A stretch of DNA of 64,000 nucleotides from Steromphala cineraria (taxonomy: Eukaryota > Mollusca > Gastropoda > Trochida > Trochidae): the NCBI GenBank assembly GCA_916613615.1, contig OU744724.1:43316662-43380661 (forward strand), given 5' to 3'. Below, one piece after another: positions 11,301 to 24,500 of the stretch. Both the position numbers and the translations under genes were made by a program. Every line of letters starts with the position of its first letter. Positions within the stretch are counted from its first letter, which is position 1. The notes beneath the pieces are model-generated. The model did no database searches and had not been told where the DNA came from. It saw nothing but the letters and a program-made list of their open reading frames with translations.

Positions 11301-14300
11301 CATAAATTTGTTAATACTGTTGAAGTATTGTATATCAAATAAGTCTAAATATATCCACATTTGACAAAAGTTGAGCATTTTACAATTTGGATTGGATCAA
11401 CTTCAACCTTGAAGTCAATGTGTAGTTTTATTTTTTTATTGCAATCTACCATATTTCCACGAATAAAGACCATGAGCCCAACACACTGTGGTTCTTGAAT
11501 TGATGTTAAGGGCAGGACCATTGGAGATCCTCAAGCAGATACTGGGTTATGAAATGACTTATTGCCTCCACTGAAAGATTGATTTCTCTTAAACAATGAA
11601 ATGAGCTACGTCCATCTGTCCTTTCTTCCATCTGCATATTGTTTTTACAGAAGAACTAAAAATCTGTTTAACTTAGCTCAACAAAACTTGGCATATAAAT
11701 CAATCAACATTTGTAGATTTGCCTTCAACTTCTTAAGATTATTGTTTAATAAGTTTCCATGGAAAAGAAACTGAGAAATGTTCTTTCCGGAGCTAGACTC
11801 AAATTCTTTAGGACCTAGTTTAAGGAAACATGGTATTTGGATAAATCAGCATGTGTAGGTATGCCCTTTGGGGTTTTCAACTTCCTAGGATTAATTTACG
11901 ACATTTAAATGGGAACTTGACTTGAAATTGCTTTCTGAACCCACAACTGAAAGTCCTTGCTCAACAAAACTTGGTAAGTTAATCCATCAAACCAAATTTT
12001 TAGCAAAACTTAAAAACTATAAACTAATCCTACTAGATCAAGTATTTATTATTAGCGATTCTATTTAAAAGCAATAAAAGTTGATATTTAAAATAATTAT
12101 AATAAAATAGTAATACTTATCCTGATTTGTATAGACATGGAACTAAAGATTTGAACCATGGATCCATGTTTTTTAAATATTCCCAATGGTGGGTAATAAA
12201 GACCACCTCTGTTTGGTTTTCTTGAAAATTGATAATAGATGCCATCTTGAATTGATAGAAAGTCGCATACAGATGTCGGGATTGTATTTGATCTGAAAAA
12301 TAAATACCAGGGCGTTATCCATACGAGGTTATGCAGTATATAAATACATGGTTTAATACAACCTTCATTAGAAATATTTGCAGAAAATCATTTTATGCCA
12401 AAGCACAACATGAGTTGTTTATCATTGTAAATGCCAAGAGATGAGCTTATTTGCATTTTAAGTGACATCTCAAGAAATGTAATTTGTAAGCATTTTTAAC
12501 TGAAGGGCATTTGTAGATTGAAAAATAAGAGAACAAAAGAATAAAGCATTTAGAGTTCATTCGATCATCAGAGGTTTAGATAAGGCTTGAGGCTGTTTGA
12601 TGTCAATTAGAAAGTAATAGGTTGTAGTCACTTGAAAGTGAAAAAGTTTAATTGAATCACAGGAGATGCTACTGGTGTTCTGTAACAAGGTACCTGTAGC
12701 CATCTTGACATGTTGCAAATGAGCTTCGTCATCTTGTCACTGCTAGTTTGCTGTTCGAGGAATAATATGTCATTCATGTGACACTTGGTCCTCTGTGGTG
12801 GCATGTGGTCCTGTTCAATGCTCAGTCGACCGCTATCACTATAGTTCAGCAACAACGGGTGCTGCTCGCTGGTTGTGTGGGTTACCTGCTACTTGCTGAA
12901 TATACACTGAGAGTTATAAGGGTTGGGTCCTCAATGTCCCACACTCAGTGACAAGTTGAGAGGTTTGTTGTGTCACTCCTGAGACGCTCTCTTCTGTGTG
13001 GTGGCATGTGGTCCTGTTCAATGCTCAGTCGACCGCTATCACTATAGTTCAGCAACAACGGGTGCTGCTCGCTGGTTGTGTGGGTTACCTGCTAATTGCT
13101 GAATATACACTGAGAATTTGAAAGGTTGGGTCCTTGTCCAACACTGAGACACAAGTTGGAAGGCTTGTGGTGTCACCTTGGGCAAGAGGTTTTATACAAA
13201 ATGTGCCTCTGTTTACCCGGCAGGAAATGGGTACCTGGTTAAGAGTTGGTGGTGATATTCTAGTGACATAAGTCAGCTTTGGTTAGATCAGTTTAATAAT
13301 GTTAGTCAATAATCATTTCAGTATGTTTCTTATTTATGCTGATTATGTGATGTTACTCATAAAAAAAATTGAAAGCAACTTTTTCAATTTATCATGCTTT
13401 CATGTTAAGTGCCTGCCTATACAACATGATTTCTTGTCAAAGTTTTTTAGGCAAAAACAAATATGATAAATTTCATTTTAAAATTGTCAGTAAAGCCAAA
13501 ACAACTGTCAGAAGAATGAAACATTTAGTGTACTTATTAGCAAAGAGGTCAAATTTTAATCTTGGTCAATATTGTCATGAAAAAAGTCACACACATACTT
13601 GACAATCTTACAAAAACTAAACGACGATATTGATTTGTATTTCTATCTGTTCTTCATTTCTAAGTCTCACAAGTCAATATTGATCCAAAGCAAAGCATGT
13701 GTTATCCACTTCTCAAGTTAGTATTTTTTGTGGTTTATATGAAATAACTTCATGTTTGATGTTTGAAACATCTCATGACATACTTGATGTGTAGAACTTT
13801 ATGGAAGTCTTTGATGTCAAATATGGTTTAAATATCTGAAGCTGTTCAGATAAGAAAAAGAACTTGTATGATCCTCTTGTGCTGGCAAAAACCTTTTGGC
13901 GAAAAATATGTCAGTTTGGGTTAGACCAGGGTTATAATGTTGGTAGTGCCTTGAGCATACACTAGTGGATGGATTGTGTGCCTAATAAATATCCATTATT
14001 ATTCTTGTGTTTCAAAACTTCAAGTAAAATAGAAATTATTACTTGGTTGTTGAAGATATTGCTGATTACTAGATCTACATTGTGTATTTTTATTGTGCAT
14101 TGACTGAATAACGTCAAAAGTAATGAGTATGACGTCACAATGTCAGCAGGCCAGCCCCAATGGTCATGTCAGAAAATTACTTTTATCTTGGATGATGTTA
14201 TTAAGGCAGTAATAAATTAAATACTAAACTTGGCCTTTTGATAACATTTTTATCAAACTCGTGAATGGTATCGGTATTTAACTTGCTTTAGATACTAAAC

Positions 14301-15106
14301 CATTCACTTGTTTCATAAAAATGTAATAAATCAGAACGCTGTTTAGTATTCTCTTTTTATCACTTTTGCTGCTGAATTGCTCATTGCAAATGGATTGACC
14401 AATTTGCAGTAATCTCAGCTGTAATAAAAGGTATATAAGGATATATTTTAGTGCTACTATATGTTTCAGTGTATCCTCTCCGATCATGAATCAAAAGATA
14501 GTGTCTTTTTCCAGCAACACATCAATGATAAAAGTAGTACTTTACTCTCGCAAGTTGAAGAGCCACTCCTTGAGTTGTTTGGGTCACTTATGCAAAACTT
14601 GGTCTATGGTGTCATTTGATCGACAAATATTGACAATTGCAGGGAATTATCATTTTAGGCTGATTGATGATGTAAAGTGACAACAGGAAGGTTTGAAGTT
14701 GGGATTATGATCGTAGAAACCTGTCAATGACACGCATCAATCAGTTAAACATAATTTTGGAAACTTATTGAAAGCAGTCAGAATGACAGAACAAGTTGAT
14801 ACTGTTTGATAGGCTATATAACTATAGTATCCATGTCAATGGAAGTGTGAATTTGGCTTTTGCAAATATATTTTACTGTTTTAAATTTCAATGAACACAA
14901 GTTTTTATCATATATTTGCAATTTGGAGATGGATATGTGAGATTTTTTTATTTACATGATTAATTTATGTTCGTATCAGAGCAAAATGATATATGATGAA
15001 ACACTGAGTGGCTCTTTGTTGAAGTTACTATTTCAAAGAAAACACAATTTTGTATTACTTTTGTTGTTTAATGTGCATGTTTATCAATCACCTGTGTTGT
15101 TTTCAG
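8355..15106. other. Gene-poor upstream region of gene 1
   Basis: No exon could be established in 6.7 kb. If gene 1 has 5' exons in this window they should lie here, and the last one should end with one base of a split codon, but I found no stretch matching LPMO core motifs or a convincing signal peptide. Noted pieces are a repeat fragment near 10310-10430 (GC-rich, with a misleading open frame), a 203-bp tandem duplication at 12793-13110, and SINE-tail-like sequence near 13150-13290 and 13918-13975. Other open frames look random. Confidence 0.5.
12793..13110. repeat. Tandem duplication, 203-bp period
   Basis: A segment starting GCATGTGGTCCTGTTCAATG at 12801 recurs almost unchanged at 13004 and continues through CAACAACGGGTGCTGCTCGC. 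The duplicated stretch then runs into sequence near 13150-13290 (CCTTGGGCAAGAGG, AAATGGGTACCTGG) that resembles a dispersed repeat common in marine invertebrate genomes. It is non-coding. Confidence 0.75.
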
Positions 15107-15170
15107 ATTCATGTAATGGAGAGAACAACACCTGTGAAACATACTACAGCTGTGCGAATGTCAAGATAAG
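15107..15170 (+). CDS. First visible exon of gene 1, resembling the last strand of an AA15-type LPMO
   Basis: After a good acceptor (TTGTTTTCAG) the exon encodes a short Cys-rich segment ending C-E-T-Y-Y-S-C-A-N-V-K-I. Metazoan AA15 lytic polysaccharide monooxygenases end their catalytic domain with a comparable C-x-x-x-E-x-F-x-x-C-x-D-I-x-I strand. If the match is real, the copper-binding core lies on exons upstream. A frame open from 14956 could instead supply a hydrophobic leader directly, without splicing; its hydrophobic run has no good cleavage site, so I favour splicing. Confidence 0.5.
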
Positions 15171-15540
15171 GTGAGCTCTTTAAATTCATTTCGTTTGCAA
15201 CACAATCAATCCTACATGACCAATGGCCCTTACTTATCTTTTTGTTTGACATCATTTGGATGCAAATAGAGAGCAGATTGTCCTTCTGCCACAAACAAAA
15301 TGTATTTAGTTCACTTTCATGATATAGTGTATTTGCTATTTAGAGACTTCGGAAATTGCTGTCTGCCAAATACTTCCCATACACTTTTCCCAGAAGCAGG
15401 AGAGTTGACTGATTATGCTCATGTCTTTTGAGATTCCAGTAATTTGGAGACCCAGAATGCTTTGGCAATTATATAGAATTTATCAGTTAAAGGTAGCTCT
15501 ATTGGTCTCATTTTCAACTGTTGGTAGATTTGTTGGAATA

Positions 15541-15576
<36 letters not shown>

Positions 15577-18500
15577 AATAATGAATATTTGTATAGCGCT
15601 ATATCCATACACAAGGTGCATGCTCATCATGATGATGATTATGATGATGATGATGATTCATATTCCAGACCGACCCCCGAGGGAGAGAGTAAGAACACCT
15701 CGAGCTGCAGCAACTACCTGAAGAATCTTCCCGGCCCCTGGCCTACACGCCCTCAGCAGATCTACAAGGTATACTCACTACTCTCATAGCTTCACAGCAG
15801 ATCTACAAGGTATACTCACTACTCTCATAGCTTCTCAGCAGATCTACAAGGTATACTCACTACTCTCATAGCTTCACAGCAGATCTACAAGGTATACTCA
15901 CTCCTCTCATGGCTTCTCAGCTACAGATTAGCTGAGCATTTGAAGAAAGTACTGAATTGTTTTGGTGGAAAAAACAATTCCTATGTCCAATCAGTGTTCC
16001 AAATAGTGCCTGCCCGCCTGCCAATCATGTCTCCCCCAATAGGGTATAGAGACATATTGGTTTTGGCTGAGTTCCCGTCCCCAGCCGCAAGGTATTTTCA
16101 AAATAAAAATTCAGCTGAAATGGTGTATGGGGGAGACATCTGTTTTTGCGAGTAAAAACACTTTCTAGTTGCTGGTTAAATCTGACATGTTGGAGAAGAG
16201 GTCGACAAGCCCGGCTAACTTGTGTAATATGTTAGTTACTCACTGTCTTTGCAGTGTAGGGCTTGTCAAATGTTTAGAAGGACTGGTTGATGTTTCAAAC
16301 CACAAGCCCACTTGCTTGAACACTGTGTCCAAATCCTTCTGTTGTCCATACTGCCTTGTGGACAAACAACATTCATTTGTTGTAAAGTGACAAAGTGAAG
16401 AAATTGAGGGAAAATTTCTTTGGTGTTTTTCACTTTATATGTCTTACGGCACTGTTTTGACGCTAGTTCAGCAATTTTTACATAAAAAGCCTTGGTGTGA
16501 GACTACCATCATTTTGTCTATTCCCATAACATAACAAATGATTCAAAGTGCATTCAAGAGTGGGCTCTGCAGTAATACAAGATAGCCAAAGTAAGTGAAA
16601 TGCTCTTTTAAAACAAATCCCTGTCCTTCCTTGAGGTCAGTGAGGTGTAGGGTGTCATCTCAGTGATCCAGTAATGCCAAGTGATCCCGAGGTCCTCATC
16701 AGGATATAACCACACATTGACCATCTCTTCAGTGGCTGTTAGACCTGACGAACCCAGACTAACACTCCAGACATGTCAGTGTTTTATTTCAGAATTCAAA
16801 CCCTGATTCTCAGTCTGTTTTCACTTACAGAGACACCATGATCTTCATGGTATTTGATTTTGGTTTAAAGGGACCAATAGAGCGGATATTTTTTCTGGAA
16901 ACGAAATTCAAGCGGACATGTTAACAAATATATATGATTTTACGTGATAAATTTACACTCAATTTCAAATATGTTTGTGACGTTAACATTTAAGTTGTTC
17001 AAAATGTATCAATTTGACAAAGAAAAGAGTGTATCGCTAAAAAAAAAAAACATCGTGAAATGAAGCCACTTATCAAAGCTACGATAGTGGAATGCATTAC
17101 AAAATGTTGTCATAACTCACAACTTTTATTATGAATTATTTGTAAATATGCTCCTCTTCTATCAATCAAGTAGTTATTTCTTTATTTAGTTATTGGATTA
17201 GCATAATACAGCACATTTGTCTTCTTGCAATGCTTACATTTCAAGATGGCAAATGAAAGCCGATCGAGTGGTGCCTCTAAGGCATGTCAAAACAGTTTAT
17301 GTGACAGTTAAGAATTCACAGAACCAGGTGAGGTTTCAATTTGAAATGTACTCACTATCAATTCAGTATAACGTATCTCTGATTTTCAAACAGACACTAT
17401 CTCCATTCTACTACGACAATTTTAATCATGACCTTGTCTTAGCTAATTGCTTTTTGTAAAAACTGAACAGTTCCACACACAGTCAGGTTTGTGTACAATG
17501 CTACACTGAATTTCAGCATAGTACTACCCATGGTTCGTTAGTTCCAGCCGTTGCTTGCAGGTTTCACCGCAATGCATAGCCAAAATTGTGGTGTGAGCTT
17601 TCTCCCTGCAATAATACTAGCAGCTGCGATATAAGTAAAATACTCTTGAAAGCGGCAATAAACCCCCCAATCACCTCACCTCAAGTTTGTAAAAAGTCCC
17701 CACTTCCTGCATTGAAAATGAGCTCATCTACGTCAGGGATTTTGCATCTTAAGTTTTCAAATTAAATTTAGCTCTTTGCAAAGGTAAGTTACTATATGAA
17801 TGCATGTCAACCACATGATATTAAAATGCTTGATCCCTGTATGATATGTAATTGAATGAAAATAGTCTGAAAAATACATCATACGAATCTCCTCAAAAAC
17901 AGATTTATCACTTTCAACAGTGTCCTATGTCATGCAAAATCTGTGTTCGATTTCTTTAGAACTCTGTAAAGATAATTATAAAAAAATATCATGACCATTA
18001 TATTTATCTGATTCTGAATAAGAATAAGCATCATCTGTTAGCACTCTTAGGTCATCTGGTACAAGTCAGATCTAATAGTTTCTCTAATAGGAACTCTTTT
18101 GTGCCTTAGTTTTTGTGTAAGTTCAAATAGGTACCTTCCATGGGTTTATTTCATTCTTGCTTTCAAACAATCTCATGGAGACACAATGGGGGTCACATGG
18201 TAGAAATTGTAAATAACCTTTAATCTTGTTTTGCCAATGCACGAAGTGTGCCCTTAGGTAGTCAGTAACTCAGAACTCTTTTATGAGACAAACAATTCCT
18301 AGGTTACTGTTCCTTGCTTCTTGACCGACTTCTGACATGTGTTTTCTTCTAAGATTCTTCATGTTGTCTTGGAGACTTATTTTGGAATTGAAATAATCCT
18401 TGTTGTCATGGTGACAGCAATAACGATATCACCAAAGATTCTACATCTTTCAAACATTATTTTCTACATTAATCAAGAGAAGAGTACAAAAAGATTTTGA

Positions 18501-21500
18501 TTAAATGTTATTCTTAATCAGCAAGTTATCTAATTCCTATAAACAAATCGTTATATGAGATTTAAGAAATGTCAAGAAATAAAAAAGTCTCAACTTTTTT
18601 CATAAGTCGGTGAAGTATTTTATCCAATGAATTCAGCAAGTTTTTGTCAGTCAATTGTGATAGAGAGAAGGAGGAAGCCAGAGCACGAGACGAGTGAAGG
18701 ATTTCTAGAGGAATATAAAAGGTTATTTAGCTCTACTCCCAGACAATTGACTCTGTGAACAAACAGACGTGCATTAGCCGCAATATCTCAGCCAAACACG
18801 TCTCTCTGAATAAACATGGCTCTGGAATCTTTGGTGTTATGATCTGTTTGTTGGTCACAGGGGGTTATTTTCATAATGGTAGGATGATAAAAAAGATTTG
18901 TACCCTCTACAAGAATTTTAGAAATTTTCATATTCCAATGGAGTTAAGGTTTTGATGAAATCATTCATTTATAAAGCTCACATATACTAATTCATTGGTT
19001 CTACATTTAGTTCACTTGAAAGACTTTACAGTTACATAAAACAATCTCTGAAAGTTGCATTTTTTCATAATGTGTTTAATAAAAAAAAATTTAAAAGACG
19101 TTGAAATAGAGTCAGTTGTAGGAAATTCATTACATTTATTTCATCATTTTGATTTCTTTTCTATCTAAATCTGACTTTCTTAAAGGTATTTCTATTTTTT
19201 TTAGTGTGTTTGTGTTTTAGAGAAATAATTTCTTTTTTGTCAGTTTTAATCAGGGTTTTTTAAAACTACTAATATGTTATATTGGCAGGCAACCTTTAAA
19301 TGACATTTAGAAATCTTGATATTACATATATAAAAATTTCATTAGGAATTGTGCTTTTTCTTAAAAAATAAATGGATATAATGTGTAAACAATTACAAAT
19401 TTTGTTCAGAGGATTGTGTTTGATGGAAAATATTAGCATAGACATGTTTTGGCTTAAATGTTAATATTGTTTTAATTTCATCCTTTATAATACATTATGA
19501 TGAAAAATCTTGATATAAAATTACAAAAATTAAGCCTACCAGTATCTGTCAATTTTGAAAATATCACTCTTATTTCTCTGCAATAAGACAGCATGACATT
19601 ATCTGGTATCAGTTGTGAAATATGAACATATAAAACAAATATAACAAAGCAGGTAATGCCAAAAACTTTGGAACAGTCTTTTGAAAACTATTTATTATTT
19701 CAAAATTAAACAATATGTGTTCTGTAAAAAGCATATTTTACTTCTTCTTTGTGAAATAGAAAAAGTTAAATAAAATCACCATAAGTGGCAAGAACACTTA
19801 GAACTGAGAAAACTCAGATAAATTTTAATGCCTCTTTCAATTTAACTCAACACACTTTCAAAATACAAAATAGAAAACTACATAGTCACATGATCTTCTA
19901 CACAAATAAGATATGTCAAACTTTATTCCATTTCACTTTTTTAGGCAATCCTTTTTAAGTCAAGTTGTCTCTTCAAATAAATGGTAATTATAAAACATGG
20001 ACGATAATCTTTTAACGTAATGCGTTTATGGTAGCAACTCAATAGCCCTATCTCAACTGGCAGAAATCAGGCTTGTTTTACGCCACCAAGTTAATAGATA
20101 TGGAATCGCTATGGCCAAGTTTATGACAGTAATATGTGAAAAGCGATTAAATATTCATGACAGATCCGTCTCGGAGTCCCATGAGCATTGACGATTCTGA
20201 TTGATACTCAACATTCTTCCAAACGTTTGTCTGCGCCTATCACTTGATACGAGATAATTACGCTTTTCGGAGCCGATTTGCGTCAACAGCCTTCCTGTAT
20301 GGACTGAGAAGTGCTGTCAACAGACTTTATTGCTGTAATCAACAATGTATGAGTGTTGGGAAAATATCATTTGCAATGTTTTCCAACAATTTGTAAAATA
20401 AGAAAGGTTAAATGAGGAAATAACATTTGCTTAAAAAGTTTTGTCTTTGTAAAAATGTAATCAGGTTGTTTATCCATACTCCCATAAGATGGCATTCTGG
20501 AAATGACATTTGTGCAAAACAATTTTATAAAAATTTTCTTCATCTTATCATTTGTTTTCAAACTATCTTATTTGATTAAGGATTAATGTTTCGAAAAAGG
20601 TCTTTTGAATCGATCATTCGTCAAAAACACTTCTTCACAAGTAATACTCCTACATTTAAAGTGTCTCTTCCCCATATAAAACAAGTTGTACCAACTTGAT
20701 ATATAAATTCAAACTTGAGATTATTGATCATAAAAAATTAATTTTTGATGATGCAAAAAATGTGTTTGTTAATGCTGTCATATGGAAAGCAACAAAACAT
20801 CACTGTAAAATAAGTCAATATCCAAATTAGCACACTAGCAAGTTATTGAATATTTATGAGTATATGCTTAATCTTTAATATCTTCAGGTGTACGGTGGCG
20901 CCTATTGAAAATATTATTCCCATACAATAGTTACTTGATAAGAGTATTGATATTGAAATTTGAACTATTTCAAACAAGGCACTTTGGAATGAAAAATAGA
21001 ATGTTATTTACACCTTATTAACTTTTTGAACAATGATTAATGATGGAATTATTCTTGATTGTTATAAATATTTTGATTTTATGAATGCTTCACATGCAGG
21101 TTGACAAGCTAGGGAATGGGAAGGATTTCTCTGTGACCGGCAACTTTGATCCTTACTTGAAAAACCTGCAAATTGATGTTCAAGTTAAAAACGGTGGAAG
21201 GTGAGAGTGTTCAATCCTTATCAATTGTTTGAAATAAATAATAACAGCTGTATCTTTTCAATATATAGAAAAGATTAGAAATCAACTAGAAAAGGACAAG
21301 ATTATGACATTGAAAGTAGATTGTTGTCTGTTTGACATAATGTGAGTGTTGTCTGTTTACTTTTATCATTTAGTATTTGCCCATCAACAATGCTGCAACT
21401 CCAAAAGGTTAAATGTGGGGAATTATTATTAATCAAAGCTTGTACATTTGTTCAATTTGAAATTAATCAATCTGGCGCTTTGAGCATGCTTTGTCATGGA

Positions 21501-24500
21501 TATATCAAGGTATAAGAAAGCTATTTGCTTTGATCATGTCTGATCAAATTGTCTTTTGAACAATAAGTCAAAAATGTGTTTTATTCTAAATTTCATTAAA
21601 TCCAATTTGCAAAATTCTAAGCAATTGTCTGAAGCACACAACTGCTCATGACAGAGGACAAAAACCTAAAACTGTCTTGCATTCAGAAACATGTTGTTTG
21701 CTACGGGTATCCTTCTTTTTACATTGCGTGTTCAAGGAAATTTTGTGTTATTCAACTCAAGGCAGTTTTCCAGATTCTGAATTCAAGATAGTGTGATCCA
21801 AAATTTAACATTGTTATAAACTAGATTCTGTTTATTTTCACTCTTAGAAGTTCAAAGAGTTTTTCAGAATAGACTGTATTGCACAAATTGAAACAACATA
21901 ATGGGGCCTGACTGCCAATGATTGAAAACCTACCACTTCATTGCAGAGACTCTGTGAAGGGTGTGTCCGTGTTGGGGGAGGTGAGGGACGGTAACGAGAC
22001 AGTGCTCGGGACTCTCTTCTCTCACAACGTGTCAACAGACGACTACATCGGGGACAGCGTGGTCACCAACTGGTCAAACATGACAACCAGCCAGCAGACA
22101 CTTCTCAGAGTAGGTGTCGACTTCAGACTGTAGGCAGTGGAAGATCCCCAAACTTCTTCCATTCCCCCTTAGGAATTTCTTTGAACATCATCTGTCAATA
22201 TCAGGGCCTAGAATTTTGAAGCTCTCTTAGTGCTAAGATGATCTTAAGTACCATATTATAACATTGACCTATGACTATCTTAGCATTAAGTTGGCTTCAA
22301 AAATCTATGTCCGGAACGTTTACATCTCCCAGATATTCTTAAAATTGCCTAGTTTATGAGAACCTTCACACCCAAACATGTTTTTAAATCACCAGTTAAA
22401 ATCAATTTCCTCAACTACCTTCGTTTAAAATTCCTGGAACTGTCACTGGAATGGAAATTGAAATTTGAATTTCTGAGTCTTTTTATGAAAGATTTGCTTT
22501 GTGCTTAACTATCAGCTAAAGAAATTATTGGGGTAGTGCTTATCAAGTCCTTGATCGAAAAGTAGTGTCCTCCCCCCCCCCCCCCCTCAAGACTTTTACC
22601 TGAATTGTGCGTGGTTAAGATCAGTTTTACGAGGGGGTTGGAAATTTGATAAGAAGAGTACTCCAACACAAACCCCCCACAAACATGCACACCATCAGTT
22701 TCAATTACTGAACAGGTCTTTGTAAGATGTCATGCATATGTCATGTTTCTATAATACTCTTTTAAAATGACTTTACCATCCAGTTCAAAAAGTGCTTTGA
22801 GGTATTTTCTAACATTGTAGAAAAAATGTTTGAAAAGGAAAACAAAATCAATTTTAAATATTTTCAAACTTTTAATGTTTATTTTTTTCTTTCAGAGAAG
22901 CAACTTGACAGTGGTTGTGATGTTGAAGGAAAGTGAGGAGAATGGAACGCTGGAGTATGTCAAAGGGGTAAGAGTTGGGATTGAGCAGCATTTATCTATA
23001 AGTATGAACATCTGTTTTCATGCATACCAGATCGACTTCAAGTACAGTACCATTTCATTGTAGAATGATAGTCAATAATATAACTTTTTAAATGTTCCTT
23101 TTGACTAAGAAAAAGATTTATTTACAATAGTTGTCTATAATGTATCATAGTCAAAGTCTTTGACTCAAAGATCTGACATTTTTAATTTTAAGGTCTTGTT
23201 TACTGAAAAGAAATTCTAAGCAAAATGTTGTTTGGTAAACTTTATGTACATATAAGATACTTATCAAAATATGAATATATGACAATCATTGAAAATGTAG
23301 GATACAAATTTGTAATAAGATTTGTAAGATAGCTATCTAAAATTTGAAAGTAAAGATCCTTTATCCTGTTACAGTTCAACACAGAAGGAGACTACAATCC
23401 ACTGAATGCCCCCTACTCACGAGACGGCTGGTTGGCTGGGCCTGACTTTATCGGAGCGATGGCCTCCTTCCCATCAGCCATTGAGCCAGCAGGCCTCTGT
23501 ACTCAAACTCCTCACAGCTATGTGGTATGTCCAACTATATTTCGTCTTCCGACTTGCAGGGGACATCATGTTTATGCATCTGTCTGTTTTTCCCATATTC
23601 TGTTATTCCATAATGCTTTTGTTTTCAAGTCATATCTTAAAATAGTTAAATATTGACAAAACTTAATACGTGATTCGACCAAGTGAAGGGGGCCTTTTAC
23701 TACTTTGGTTATTTTAGAATTACATATTTTTTGGTTTCCAAAGATGTCATATCTATTTTGTTGTGAATCTCAGGTTTTGTATCAACCGGAAGCACTGTAT
23801 TCCGTTTCAGTTCACATTTCCGCTTATCATATATTAAAGTTGCTCTCTATGTGCCCAATAGCCCAATCACAACAAGTGTTGTTTATCTGTTCTATTGACA
23901 TAAAACACCTCTGATTTATCACCATTCTGTTTCAGGCATTTCTACACCTTGACGGTATAATTGAAGAGTTCCATGGCGTTGTGGCGATGTCCTTCGTTGA
24001 CCAGCGTGTGCATGTTGCTGCAGCAGTACACGGGGTCAACCATCCAATCAACTCCATCCATGCTGTCGGGCCTGAACTCGGAGGTAGACGGAGCTTTGCA
24101 TGTTTCTTGATTGAGTTGATGTTCAGTTTAATTTCATTTCTCTCTGCTCTCTAGGTATTTATTTTTTCAAAGTCTGACAATTTCACTGTTTCAGTTTAAG
24201 AAAATCCAAAAATTTGGAGATTCTTTTTTAATTCTGAATTTCCTAAATCTCTACAAAGTCCTTGTTTTTAAAACAGTCATTGGAACTTTTCAATGATTGA
24301 CAACACAATTCAAATTTTATATATTTTTATTTTCAATTTTATTTTCAAGCAACTTCTTATCTTTTCCAAACAAGTACCTTAACCACTGATCCCTTAAATA
24401 TAGCATGCTGCAGTCCCATAATGATATTTCAGACATTAAAGACATTAAAGACATTTTGTTTTTTGTTTCAGGGGCACCATCATTCTTCGTAACCAACTCA

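Noticed and set aside
13369..13602. Open frame starting with a hydrophobic stretch, considered as a gene 1 signal peptide exon
   Set aside because: No suitable donor gives the phase needed to join 15107, and the sequence is low in coding character.
14956..15174. Unspliced leader reading directly into the first visible exon
   Set aside because: The frame is open and hydrophobic, but there is a strong acceptor at 15106 and no convincing cleavage site; kept only as an alternative.
15415..15789. 124-codon open frame with a poly-Asp run
   Set aside because: The Asp run is an intronic GAT microsatellite; only 15669-15768 is a real exon, with its own acceptor and phase.
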